From assembly GCA_029564115.1 (NCBI GenBank), contig JAKQQP010000606.1, positions 1-64,000 of the forward strand: 64,000 nt of DNA, given 5' to 3'. The notes below the pieces were generated by a model that saw only the letters and a program-made list of their open reading frames with translations, was not told the DNA's origin and did no database searches. Each line of letters opens with the position of its first letter. The stretch's first letter is position 1. The position numbers were made by a program, and so were the translations under genes. Source of the DNA: Candidatus Rifleibacteriota bacterium. Its GTDB lineage: Bacteria > Riflebacteria > Ozemobacteria > Ozemobacterales > Ozemobacteraceae. Below are positions 26,381-34,943 of the stretch, piece by piece.

Positions 26381-27403
26381 TCAGGAAACCTCGTGAAGCT
26401 CTCCGACAAATGATTTCTGCATCATTGAATCGATTGTGCCAAGATCGTTAGTCTGGCCAAGAATCCACATGAGTTTAACCAGCGTGGTTTCAGGAGTCAT
26501 GTCCATTGCCGGTATGGCACCGGCATCCAGCGCCGCCCGACCGACCTGATACAGTTCCATCTCAGTCGAGCCAACTATACACTGTGTACACACAACAACG
26601 GGCACACCACGTGAAGTGGCGGCAGCAATTGCCGGAATCAGACTGTTTTCACCTGTAGGAATATTGCCGGCACCATAACCCTCGATCACCACTGCATCAT
26701 GATTGTTCGCCAGATATTCGACGACAGCCGGCTTGATACCAGGGTAAACCGGCATCATGGCAACATTTTCATTCAAAAAGGCCCGAAGCATCGGCTTTTT
26801 TCGACTGCGCAACCGGGCAAAGTCGTTATACTTAATCGAAAGCCCTATAGTGCCCAAAGGCACGTCATTTACCGAAATAAAAGCCTGCATATCGAAGACC
26901 GACATTTTTTTGGCACGTGTTCCTCTAATCACAAGCGTGCCAAAAACGACGGCAACTTCAGCAAGATCTGAAATAGCGACACGAACAGCATTGATAAGAT
27001 TTGAGCGCCCATCCGACCCAATTTCTTCGAGTGGCACCTGGGCCCCGGTGAGAACGACCGGCTTGTTCAGTTCCTGCAAAAAAAACGACAAAGCCGCTGC
27101 GGTGTAGCAAAGAGTGTCGGTTCCGTGAGCCACCACAAAACCATCGTAATCTTTGATGCGGTGAAAAATGGCCCGGGCGATCTTCAGCCACAGCCCCGGA
27201 GTCAGATCACTTGAATCGACATTGGCAACCGACAAAACCTCAATCTCAGCAATCTGCCGCAGTTCAGGAATCTTCTCGATGAGACTGCCGGCATCTTCAC
27301 AGGGGTAAAGAGCGCCACGCGGCCCACGCAGCATGGTGATAGTTCCACCGGTGGTCAGAATAAGAACCCTGGGCTTTGCCCCAGTCTTGTCGGTTGCAAT
27401 CAT
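26381..27403 (-). CDS. L-asparaginase, type I-like (cytoplasmic)
   Basis: Hydrolyses Asn to Asp and ammonia. The two threonine sites are present: TTGGTI near residues 17-22 (nucleophile Thr) and VVAHGTDTL near 92-100 (second Thr-Asp pair), with the partner Lys in TGAQVP...GSDGRSN. It has no signal peptide, and 340 residues fits the cytoplasmic type. A tRNA-amidotransferase GatD function is less likely because GatD occurs in archaea. It starts 12 bases after mlaD with GGAAA as ribosome-binding site, so it is probably a downstream member of the mla transcript, an odd metabolic partner. Confidence 0.9.
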   Translation of the reverse strand: MIATDKTGAKPRVLILTTGGTITMLRGPRGALYPCEDAGSLIEKIPELRQIAEIEVLSVANVDSSDLTPGLWLKIARAIFHRIKDYDGFVVAHGTDTLCYTAAALSFFLQELNKPVVLTGAQVPLEEIGSDGRSNLINAVRVAISDLAEVAVVFGTLVIRGTRAKKMSVFDMQAFISVNDVPLGTIGLSIKYNDFARLRSRKKPMLRAFLNENVAMMPVYPGIKPAVVEYLANNHDAVVIEGYGAGNIPTGENSLIPAIAAATSRGVPVVVCTQCIVGSTEMELYQVGRAALDAGAIPAMDMTPETTLVKLMWILGQTNDLGTIDSMMQKSFVGELHEVS

Positions 27404-27415
27404 GACAGTTTCCGA

Positions 27416-28798
27416 TCAGAATTTATATTCAACGCCGAAGTGAACATCGCGTTTGTCGATGGCATCGTCGACACGCAACTCGAACCTGATGTTTTCGTTC
27501 AACAGATAACCTGCCTTGAGCCGCACTTCTGAGTCAGTAGTATCGATCAGGTCGACGCTCAGCTGAATCGGCTTCGCCAGATAATAATCGAAGCCCAGAC
27601 CAACTTTGGAGCTTATGATACCGCCCCTCTTGACCAGGTTGGTATCTGCACCGCGGGCAACCATGAGGTTGAAGTTGTCGTCACCGCCGATGTCTTCGAC
27701 CCCGATGCGGTAGAAGGTCTTGTCGCTCGGGTAAAGATCGACGTTCAGGTCAGAAATGAACGTTTCAGTATCTTCGCGATATCTGAGTGTGTATTTAAAG
27801 TCGATCCTGGTCTGACGAATGTTCAAGAATACCTTGTCAACGGCCTGGGCAAGTTTATGGGCATCGTCGAGGCCGGTATTGATTTTCTTGCGAATTTCCT
27901 TGTCGGCAACTATTTCTCTGACTTCGCGGGTAATCTCTTTGGCGTTGTCTGAAGCATCACGCAGCGATTCAATGGTATCGCGCAGATCGTCAGTCATCTT
28001 GTCATTTTTATTGAGTTTGGCAATCATGTCATCGAGACGATCTGTAGTGCTTCTGACATTGGCGATAATTTCCTTGAAGTCTTCGCGGCTGTCTTCGGTA
28101 ATGTTCGAAAGCCGGTCGCTGAACAGCCTGAAATTAGCTACCATAGACCTGATATCTTCGCGATTCTTTTCGATCTCGCCATCTACGCGATGCAGAATGT
28201 TATCGAGACTCTCGACAATTCTGTCACTGCGGTTGCGAACCGAGTTGATGATCTCATTCATCTTGTCAGAAGCAGCGCGGGCATTGCGGAACATGATGCG
28301 GGTGTTTTCCTTCAATTCAGGATCACCGATAATATCCTTGGCAGAGGCAGTCAGTTCCTGAAGCTTCTGAATCAGCACGTTGCCCTGTTCGAAGAGTTCA
28401 TCCATGCGCGTCGGGTCTGTTCCGGCAACGATTTCACCGTCAGAGACATATGGGGAAGTGTAATCGCGAGTCGGCATTATTTCGACGAATTTTTCACCCA
28501 TCAGACCTGCAGTCGAAATAGTAAAGGTGCTTTTGCGCCTGATATGCAGTTTTTTGTCTTGAATGTAAACATTGACGAATACCTGGTCGTCACGAATCTC
28601 GATACTGGTGACCTTGCCGATTTTCACCCCCGACATCGAAACGGTTGAACCCTTGCTTAACCCGTTGACAGAATAAAAGCTGATGACAAAGCTGTAGCCC
28701 TGTTCTGAAAAGCTGAAGTCCCCGATAATGAAAACCATATACGACAGCAGAACCGCCGCAATTAATGTCATGATACCTACTTTGACTGTCGAGTTCAT
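27416..28798 (-). CDS. MCE-domain lipid-transport protein (MlaD-like) with a C-terminal barrel-like region
   Basis: An N-terminal transmembrane helix (about 7-28) and one MCE domain (about 36-115, with GLSKGSTVSMSGVKIGKV) identify the MlaD family. Residues 130-320 form long helices rich in heptads with RS/D repeats. The last 135 or so residues are different: about eight alternating amphipathic strands (FKYTLRYRE, YRIGVED, KVGLGFDYYL, RLKAGYLL and others) ending in EYKF, with a terminal Phe as in outer-membrane proteins. This would let one polypeptide reach from inner to outer membrane, as reported for MlaD of the diderm Firmicute Veillonella. AGGAG supports the ATG. Confidence 0.88.
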   Translation of the reverse strand: MNSTVKVGIMTLIAAVLLSYMVFIIGDFSFSEQGYSFVISFYSVNGLSKGSTVSMSGVKIGKVTSIEIRDDQVFVNVYIQDKKLHIRRKSTFTISTAGLMGEKFVEIMPTRDYTSPYVSDGEIVAGTDPTRMDELFEQGNVLIQKLQELTASAKDIIGDPELKENTRIMFRNARAASDKMNEIINSVRNRSDRIVESLDNILHRVDGEIEKNREDIRSMVANFRLFSDRLSNITEDSREDFKEIIANVRSTTDRLDDMIAKLNKNDKMTDDLRDTIESLRDASDNAKEITREVREIVADKEIRKKINTGLDDAHKLAQAVDKVFLNIRQTRIDFKYTLRYREDTETFISDLNVDLYPSDKTFYRIGVEDIGGDDNFNLMVARGADTNLVKRGGIISSKVGLGFDYYLAKPIQLSVDLIDTTDSEVRLKAGYLLNENIRFELRVDDAIDKRDVHFGVEYKF

Positions 28799-28817
28799 TA
28801 GCTTCTCCTGTGTCGCC

Positions 28818-29564
28818 TCATAGCAGAGTCATAGGCCCCTGTGCTTCACCTCTGATGAATTGTTGCACAACGGGGTTGGGCGAGTTGATTATTTCTTCGC
28901 GGGTTCCAATTTCAACGATCTGGCCGCCAAAATGCAACGCAATGCGGTCACAGACACGGTAAGCAGATTTAAGATCGTGGGTCACAACTATCGAAGTGAC
29001 CCCCAGTCTCTCTTTAAGACTGAGATGCAATTCGTCGATCGCCGATGTCATGATGGGATCGAGACCGGTCGTGGGTTCGTCGTAAAGAATGATTTCCGGT
29101 TCCATGGCTATGGCTCTGGCAAGTCCTACACGTTTTCTCATGCCGCCGGAAAGCTCGGATGGCATGAGATAATTTGTGCCGGGCAGGCCAACCATTTCGA
29201 GTTTTTCCGAAACAATGTGATGAATAGCCCGATTGGTAAGATTAGTGTGCCGGCGCAGCCCAAAAGCGACATTCTCTTCGACATTCAAAGAATCGAAAAG
29301 TGCCGCTGACTGAAAAAGCATACCCATGCGCATACGCAAGGCATCCAGTTTTTTCTGTTCAAAACTGGTGATGTCTTCGCCATCGATGATCACCTGGCCG
29401 CCGTCTGGCTTCATCAGGCCGATTATATGCTTCAGCAGAACGCTTTTTCCACAACCGGAAGGCCCAAGAATCACCAGAGACTCACCGTCGTAAATTTTAA
29501 GGTTCACGCCCTTGAGAACCCTTTTTGAACCAAAACTCTTATGTAGATTTGAAACTATTATCAT
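28818..29564 (-). CDS. mlaF: ABC transporter ATPase of the Mla lipid system
   Basis: Provides energy for phospholipid movement by the Mla/MCE transporter. Walker A is GPSGCGKS near residue 35-42, the Q-loop FQSAALFDS, the ABC signature LSGGMRKRVGLARA, Walker B IILYDEPTTGLDP, and the switch His in VVTHD. The 248-residue length and the SGGM-K-R signature are typical of MlaF. Its ATG overlaps the mlaE stop (ATGA), so expression is coupled. Confidence 0.95.
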   Translation of the reverse strand: MIIVSNLHKSFGSKRVLKGVNLKIYDGESLVILGPSGCGKSVLLKHIIGLMKPDGGQVIIDGEDITSFEQKKLDALRMRMGMLFQSAALFDSLNVEENVAFGLRRHTNLTNRAIHHIVSEKLEMVGLPGTNYLMPSELSGGMRKRVGLARAIAMEPEIILYDEPTTGLDPIMTSAIDELHLSLKERLGVTSIVVTHDLKSAYRVCDRIALHFGGQIVEIGTREEIINSPNPVVQQFIRGEAQGPMTLL

Positions 29565-30349
29565 TGCAGATATGCCGTGTTGAAGTTGTTGATGCCGACT
29601 GTGAGAAAGTAATTGACCGCCAGAATCATCATGATCGAAACAACGACAGCACTGGTTGTACTTTGCCCGACACCTTCAGCGCCGCCCTCCGTGGTAAAAC
29701 CCTTATAGCAGCCAATAATAGCAATAATACCGCCAAAGACGGTCGCTTTGAAAAGGCCACCCATCAGATCTTGAATCAGGAGCATATGTAAAACGGAATC
29801 TTTGAACGAAATAAGTGTCAAACCGATCTGGTGAACGGCAACGATAGAACCACCGATCATCCCAACCACGTTGGTAAAAATTGTCAGCATGAACAGCATG
29901 ATAGTGCAACCCCAGAATCTTGGCACCACAAGGTAATCAACCGGGTTGGTGGCCATCGTTTCGAGGGCATCGATCTGCTCGGTAATTTTCATGGTGCCGA
30001 TTTCGGCGGCAATGGCACTACCCACCCTGCCGGCAACGACAATTGCCGTCAAAATCGGGGCAAGCTCGCGCGCCATAGCCAGACTGACAACGCCACCCAC
30101 ATAGCTTTGTGCGCCCATCTGAGCAAACTGATAACCAATCTGAACCACGAGAACCGCACCGGTCGACACGCCGGTAATAGCGACCATCAGAAGCGAATCA
30201 ACACCAATGCGAGACATCTGGTCGAGCAGATTTCTCACAGAAAATCGACCAGTCTTCAGATTGTGGATAGTCCAGTAGATGGTCTGCATGAACAGAATGC
30301 TCATACTGCCTATAGATTCGACAAATCCTTTTACCAGATTAGAAAACAA
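29561..30349 (-). CDS. mlaE: Mla-type ABC transporter permease
   Basis: The inner-membrane core of the Mla/MCE lipid transporter, 262 residues with five or six hydrophobic helices. The family motif RELAPILTAIVVAGRVGSAI followed by AEIGTM and EQIDALETM is intact. Translation starts at TTG (30349), four bases after the stop of the S55 peptidase gene; GGAG inside the end of that gene is the ribosome-binding site and decides the start. The order is S55 peptidase-mlaE-mlaF-mlaD. No mlaA, mlaB or mlaC is nearby, in keeping with a simplified system built on the extended MlaD. Confidence 0.94.
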   Translation of the reverse strand: MFSNLVKGFVESIGSMSILFMQTIYWTIHNLKTGRFSVRNLLDQMSRIGVDSLLMVAITGVSTGAVLVVQIGYQFAQMGAQSYVGGVVSLAMARELAPILTAIVVAGRVGSAIAAEIGTMKITEQIDALETMATNPVDYLVVPRFWGCTIMLFMLTIFTNVVGMIGGSIVAVHQIGLTLISFKDSVLHMLLIQDLMGGLFKATVFGGIIAIIGCYKGFTTEGGAEGVGQSTTSAVVVSIMMILAVNYFLTVGINNFNTAYLQ

Positions 30350-30352
30350 AGC

Positions 30353-32215
30353 CTACTCCTCGCTGAGAGTCAGAGTCGTATCGACCCTGCCGGTAACCAC
30401 AAGATTGGTCGGCTGAATCTCAAAATCTTTACCGTTGAGCTTCAGCTTCTTCGACTCGTCACCCTCGGCAGTCAACTGAAACAAAATATCAGAATTTTTC
30501 GGGGAACTGGCCCAGCTGCGAATAACCGAATCGAAATCACCCGGCTGGCTCTCTTCGACTTTCGTTTCGCGACCGGCTTTGCCATCGCGCGAATCAGCCG
30601 GAACATCAACATCTTCAATTTTCATGTTTAGTCCAAAAACAGATAGAGTAAGATTTTCACGACCAATGTCGTGTGGAATCGGCAGTTTCACCTTGCGCAC
30701 AAACCTTTTCTCACGGAAAGGCCGAAGGGTAACCTCGACATCGAGAACACCACCGCTCGAGACCGAAGAATTTTTGATTTCCACCTTCTCGATCGAAAGA
30801 GTGCGGCGACGCCTTTCGACTTCAATTTTTAAAAGAAGCCGGTTAGGCATAACTTCTTCATATTCGCTCTCGGTAACCATATCCATCAGGCTTGTGACCT
30901 CGGTAATCAGCGCCTGTACAATGTCAGAACGTGAGTAAAAAAGGTTTTCACGACGAAAATTGTATTTCTCACCGTTTTGACTTGAACAGTCAAGAGAAAT
31001 ACCCAGCAGAGCAGTGCCCGGGCCGGCACGGTCTATTACTCCCTCCAAAGCCTGAATAAGGGTTGATTCCAGCACCATTACAAAAACAGACGGATCTCTG
31101 ACTATCTGATAATTTATGCTGCGACTGATCTGCAGATTTTTGTCCATAACGTCTATCTGCACGGGAACCAGCTCGGGAAAACGCCCCACCTCGCCGCTCA
31201 GCCCTTTCTCGCGATCCTGAGTTATTATGCCGAGCATTTCTGCAGGAGCTCCGATCTTAAAGGGCATTTGCACACTTGAGAAAGAGTGATGAATATAAGC
31301 GCCGGTCAAAAGAAATGAAACCGGGCCCTTTTTCAGGAAAGGATGCGCCAGGGCAAGAATACGATGCCCACTGCGATGAGTCATCGTCCCAAGAGTGGTC
31401 ATATTGATGTCGCCACGGGCCAGCTGAATACCAAGAGCTGAACCAGGTTCAAAAGTATCGGCAGAATCGTTCGCCGGGTCGGAGTCATCGCCAGGCTTAT
31501 TCTGACCCGGCATTTTTTTGGTCATGACAATGTTTTTTCTCTGCATTCTGGTTTTGAGAAGCTCGGCAGCTCTGCCGTCGAGGCCATCAACATACACTTC
31601 TACCGATGCCATCTGAAAAATTTCTTCTTCAGGGGCCGGAACAATTTTGCCAGCCAGTTCGAAGGGGGCTTCGATTATGGCTTTTATTGGCCGACCACCG
31701 AGTTGAACTGGTGTCTGAGGCACCCAACGACGAAAACGTTCATCAGAAGAACTTTCAGAGCTGGCAAGTTCAGGGTAAGACCATATTTCGAGCATTTCTT
31801 CGATGGGAGTGACAAGGCCGACAGTGTGGTCGGTCATTATCCAACCAGAACTGACACCGCCAAGCAGCTTACCATCGACATAAACCGGGCTGCCACTCAT
31901 GCCGGCAGCAATGCCGCCAGCCCGCTTGATCACATCGCCGCTTACCTTGACGAGAATTGATTTGCCGTTGATCAGAAGATTTTCGTTTACTTTGTTATTG
32001 GCAAGAATACCAAGAATTTCAACTTCAAAAGTTTCGATTTTCCGGCCCTGCACGACAGTCTTACCAAACCCCTTCATGCCGATCTTAACGTCTTTCAGGC
32101 GCAAAATATCAACATTCTGCGCAAAAGACATTTCAATGCCACCTGCCAGAAAAAACAGAACCAACAAGACGGCTACAATAGGCCGTCGCTCAGCTGTTTG
32201 ACATAAAAAAGACAT
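30353..32215 (-). CDS. SpoIVB-type S55 serine peptidase domain protein
   Basis: A signal peptide (MSFLC... to SFAQ, about 1-34) leads a 620-residue exported protein. The S55 domain shows IGMKGFGKTVVQG near 45 and GIAAGMSGSPVYVDGKL near 99-115, where Ser of GMSGSP is the expected nucleophile. The segment ALAHPFLKKGPVSF carries a conserved His-Pro near 290. The rest (about 400-620) appears beta-rich and is not recognised. SpoIVB cleaves SpoIVFA during sporulation, but no sporulation gene is seen. The TTG start coupling of mlaE suggests an envelope-lipid role (inference). The ATG at 32215 was preferred over an upstream TTG at 32278 because it begins the signal peptide. Confidence 0.85.
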   Translation of the reverse strand: MSFLCQTAERRPIVAVLLVLFFLAGGIEMSFAQNVDILRLKDVKIGMKGFGKTVVQGRKIETFEVEILGILANNKVNENLLINGKSILVKVSGDVIKRAGGIAAGMSGSPVYVDGKLLGGVSSGWIMTDHTVGLVTPIEEMLEIWSYPELASSESSSDERFRRWVPQTPVQLGGRPIKAIIEAPFELAGKIVPAPEEEIFQMASVEVYVDGLDGRAAELLKTRMQRKNIVMTKKMPGQNKPGDDSDPANDSADTFEPGSALGIQLARGDINMTTLGTMTHRSGHRILALAHPFLKKGPVSFLLTGAYIHHSFSSVQMPFKIGAPAEMLGIITQDREKGLSGEVGRFPELVPVQIDVMDKNLQISRSINYQIVRDPSVFVMVLESTLIQALEGVIDRAGPGTALLGISLDCSSQNGEKYNFRRENLFYSRSDIVQALITEVTSLMDMVTESEYEEVMPNRLLLKIEVERRRRTLSIEKVEIKNSSVSSGGVLDVEVTLRPFREKRFVRKVKLPIPHDIGRENLTLSVFGLNMKIEDVDVPADSRDGKAGRETKVEESQPGDFDSVIRSWASSPKNSDILFQLTAEGDESKKLKLNGKDFEIQPTNLVVTGRVDTTLTLSEE

Positions 32216-32321
32216 TTTTTTTGGCCAGACCTTTTTAAATAGCAGATTCCCAACATAATAAACATCATAAAAAACCAAACGACAAAAGTGACATTTTTCA
32301 CCCTGTCAGAAATCTATCGGC

Positions 32322-32350
32322 ATGATACAGCCTAACCTGTAGACGGGCAA
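32322..32350 (-). promoter_or_regulatory. Candidate promoter for the S55-mla operon
   Basis: On the minus strand TTGCCC, 17 bases, then TATCAT (five of six) immediately preceded by TG. Predicted start is near 32315, giving a leader of about 100 bases before the ATG at 32215. Confidence 0.45.
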
Positions 32351-32424
32351 TAGCATTTTGTCCGATATTGGTAATTTAATCGGTGACCGGAGATTTTTGT
32401 TCGCGATCATACGAAGACTTGCTA

Positions 32425-34020
32425 TCAGCGACTGGAAATCAGTATACCGTTTGAAATGCGGCGTTCACAGCCATCTGATGGAGAATTAACCGTTCTGCCA
32501 CGCACGATCATCGACGATGAACCACCACCATCGAGGTTAATTGCATGCCGTGCCCCAAGAGTTTTTAAATAACCCGAAAGTTCGTCAAGTTTCATGCCGG
32601 CACTGCGCTTCGATCTGCCATCGACCACTACCAGCAGCAGATCGCCGTCGAACGTCAGGGCTACGGCAGTTCTCGGGTGTCTCCCATATACAATCGAATT
32701 GTCGAATTTTTCTTCTTTACCGTTGATGCTGGTTTTGCCATCTTCAATCAACCTCGGGCCTCCGCACACAGCGTGTCGAATGGTGTTCCAGGGTCGATCG
32801 ATGGAATAATCGAGCTCAACAGACTGCCCCAGCTTCAACTTCGCCAGTTCAAGAGCCTTTTCACCACCAGCCGAAACGACAACGCCATCAGGCGGAATAA
32901 GTGCGTCTTTTTCATGTATTCCAACAATTTTTCCCTTTACCAGAACAAGCTCCACGCCTTTTTCGTCAGTCAGAGTGCTGCGAGAATATTCTGGAGTGAA
33001 GACCACCAGGGCATCAGCACGTCGGGGCTGGTTAACCGCGTCTATTTTCAGCGAAAGAACTCCTGAACGCAGAATTCCGCTGAAGTCAGGATTGCCGAAA
33101 AGCAGCGTATCGTCTTCTGTCACGCCAAAAACAGATCTTCGATACAATGGCGAACTGATAAGTCGTCTGTTGATAATCAACGTACCAATCGGATCACCGC
33201 GTGAAGTAAAGTAAGCACCATTTATGGCGGCAACCGCATTATAGCGCGAAGCCATCGACGAAAGAACTTCTTTTTGCGCTATTCCCTCGTTGGCAAGAGC
33301 TGGAAAAACGCTCAGATTGTCTGAAAACGGCTCAACTCTGAGAATATGCACGTCAGAAAAACGATCAGAGACTTTAGCGCGGTCGCGATAATAAGTCAGC
33401 CCTTCGGCGATCTTTTCACCGGTCTTCAGTGCAAAGCTCGATTTTTCGACCTGATAAGGCACACAAAGCTTGAAAATACCCTTAGAATCAGATGCAACAT
33501 AGGGATTACCAATTCTGCCACCGGCTGCAAAAACCATCTCAGAGAAATTGCTGGCATGATGCAGAGAAAACCTGTTGAGTTTTTTCTGCAGCTGCGCATC
33601 GAGTTCAGGTTTGAGCGGGGCAACCGCCGGCAGCATGCGAATTCTTAACAGACTGCCACCCTGGTTGCGCCTGAGAATTTTAACTTCTTTCGACAGATAA
33701 AATTCAACTATTTCGAAGGCCTCTTCAGAACGAAAATTCACTTTCTGAATATCTGGCTGACCGGTCTGATCCGCTGAAATGGGCAAAACCTCAGAAACAG
33801 ACCTTTCTTCAGGTTCAGCCACATCAGGCTCGGGCATCTGGTCTTCCTGCAACATTTCGATAGCACGCCCGGCATCTTCTTCAGACAAACTCTTCATGTC
33901 GTAGAGAACCGCATCTTCACCTTCGCCGCCAATGTCGTAATAAACCGCATCTTCAGTCTGCAAAACGGCACCGACCAAAAAAATCTGGCCGATCAGCAGC
34001 AACAGCAAAAGTTGTTTCAA
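32425..34020 (-). CDS. Secreted phosphodiester glycosidase (NAGPA/DUF2233 family)
   Basis: A signal peptide (about 1-20) is followed by an acidic region (20-100) and a C-terminal phosphodiester glycosidase domain (about 240-530). Diagnostic blocks are AAINGAYF near 270, HAVCGGPRLIEDG near 415, HPRTAVALT near 445, and AINLDGGGSSSM near 496-507. The family removes GlcNAc from phosphodiesters in eukaryotes; bacterial members are thought to act on envelope or exopolysaccharide phosphodiesters, mostly untested. It begins with TTG and has no strong ribosome-binding site. It is divergent from the sigma-54 controlled gene and shares its 284-base intergenic region. Confidence 0.85.
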   Translation of the reverse strand: MKQLLLLLLIGQIFLVGAVLQTEDAVYYDIGGEGEDAVLYDMKSLSEEDAGRAIEMLQEDQMPEPDVAEPEERSVSEVLPISADQTGQPDIQKVNFRSEEAFEIVEFYLSKEVKILRRNQGGSLLRIRMLPAVAPLKPELDAQLQKKLNRFSLHHASNFSEMVFAAGGRIGNPYVASDSKGIFKLCVPYQVEKSSFALKTGEKIAEGLTYYRDRAKVSDRFSDVHILRVEPFSDNLSVFPALANEGIAQKEVLSSMASRYNAVAAINGAYFTSRGDPIGTLIINRRLISSPLYRRSVFGVTEDDTLLFGNPDFSGILRSGVLSLKIDAVNQPRRADALVVFTPEYSRSTLTDEKGVELVLVKGKIVGIHEKDALIPPDGVVVSAGGEKALELAKLKLGQSVELDYSIDRPWNTIRHAVCGGPRLIEDGKTSINGKEEKFDNSIVYGRHPRTAVALTFDGDLLLVVVDGRSKRSAGMKLDELSGYLKTLGARHAINLDGGGSSSMIVRGRTVNSPSDGCERRISNGILISSR

Positions 34021-34059
34021 CGCCTGTCTGATAATTTAAACCCCAAAAACAGTCTTCGG

Positions 34060-34068
34060 GTTATACCA
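34060..34068 (-). promoter_or_regulatory. Extended -10 element for the glycosidase gene
   Basis: On the minus strand TGGTATAAC: TG, one base, then TATAAC (five of six). It lies 40 bases before the TTG start at 34020. No good -35 is seen at the right distance. Confidence 0.35.
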
Positions 34069-34141
34069 TCGGCAAGTCCCCTCATAAACATTAAACAACT
34101 CAGAACACTTCAGGCCTGTTTATATAAAAAACAGACTGAAA

Positions 34142-34200
34142 TTTGACGCCGCGTCAAAATTTTGACGGCAAAGCCGGGCAATAAGCGTCATTTTTTTGAC
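34142..34200. promoter_or_regulatory. Cluster of TGACG/CGTCA half-sites, probable activator binding sites
   Basis: A perfect palindrome TTTGACG-CCG-CGTCAAA lies at 34142-34158. A third half-site TTTGACG is at 34161-34167, CGTCA at 34186-34190 and TTGAC at 34196-34200. The cluster is centred roughly 100-130 bases upstream of the start predicted for the sigma-54 promoter, the usual place for an NtrC-family activator site. Confidence 0.65.
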
Positions 34201-34252
34201 ACACAAACTGCAATTTTAGTTGTATTTCGCTGACAATCGAGATTTTAAAATC

Positions 34253-34268
34253 TGGCACGCCCCTTGCA
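34253..34268 (+). promoter_or_regulatory. Sigma-54 (RpoN) promoter
   Basis: TGGCAC, five bases, TTGCA: an exact match to the -24/-12 consensus with GG and GC spaced correctly. Transcription would start near 34279, leaving a 26-base leader with AGGAGGA before the ATG at 34305. An NtrC-family activator is encoded next to the gene it controls. Confidence 0.88.
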
Positions 34269-34304
34269 ATATTAATTTTCAAGTTTAAATTTCAGGAGGA
34301 AACC

Positions 34305-34916
34305 ATGAAAAAGTTGATCACTACCCTGTTCGTACTTACCGCAATGCTGCTGCCCATTCTTACAACCGCCGAAGAAGCCCCGGTCGCAGAAAAAGGCCGA
34401 CCAGCTCTTGAAGCTCGCCAGGAACTGAGTGCCGACGAAATCATTGCCCGCATTGAAAGCCGCAAGACCAAAATTATCGAAAATGTCAAAGTTCGCTTCG
34501 AAAAACTCAACGAAAAACTCGCAAAATTCGAAGACCGCATCGGCAAAGCTGCCAGTCGCCGTGAAAAAAGAAAACAGCTCCAGGCAAAAGCCGGCGGAGA
34601 AGAAAATGGCACCGAAAAGCCTGCTATGAGCGAAGAAAAGCTGGCAGAACGCAAAGCTAAAGTTACTGAACGTTACAACAATTTCAAAAAGAACATCGAA
34701 ACACGCCGTGAAACAATGGCCAAACGCATGGAAGAAAACCAGAAAAAAGCCGGACACAGCGAAAAACGCCTTGAAAAGCTGAGCCAGGCTGATCGAGAAA
34801 GGGTTCTGGCCGCCCGCACCAAAATGCAAAGCGAAGTTAAAGCCGAAATAGATAAGCTCTCAGAAGAAGCCCTGAAAAAACTCGAGGCCACCTACCAGAA
34901 AATAATGAATCTCTGA
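34305..34916 (+). CDS. Secreted coiled-coil protein under sigma-54 control
   Basis: This 203-residue protein has a signal peptide (about 1-22, cleaved after TTA). The mature part is almost pure charged helix: Lys, Glu, Arg and Ala make up most of it, with heptad spacing and no cysteine. Such proteins form periplasmic coiled coils; there is a loose resemblance to Spy/CpxP or Skp-like chaperones in size and charge, but no motif I can name. A strong ribosome-binding site (AGGAGG) suggests high expression when induced. Its promoter is sigma-54 type, and the adjacent convergent operon carries a sensor kinase and an NtrC-type regulator, so it may be the main output of that system. Function unknown. 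Confidence 0.82.
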   Translation: MKKLITTLFVLTAMLLPILTTAEEAPVAEKGRPALEARQELSADEIIARIESRKTKIIENVKVRFEKLNEKLAKFEDRIGKAASRREKRKQLQAKAGGEENGTEKPAMSEEKLAERKAKVTERYNNFKKNIETRRETMAKRMEENQKKAGHSEKRLEKLSQADRERVLAARTKMQSEVKAEIDKLSEEALKKLEATYQKIMNL

Positions 34917-34943
34917 AAAATCTGCAGCTGAGACTGTAACGGC

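Noticed and set aside
34272..34829. 185-codon minus-strand frame opposite the coiled-coil gene, very Phe-rich
   Set aside because: The Phe-rich product is the complement of Lys/Glu codons; the plus-strand gene has a promoter, a strong ribosome-binding site and a signal peptide.
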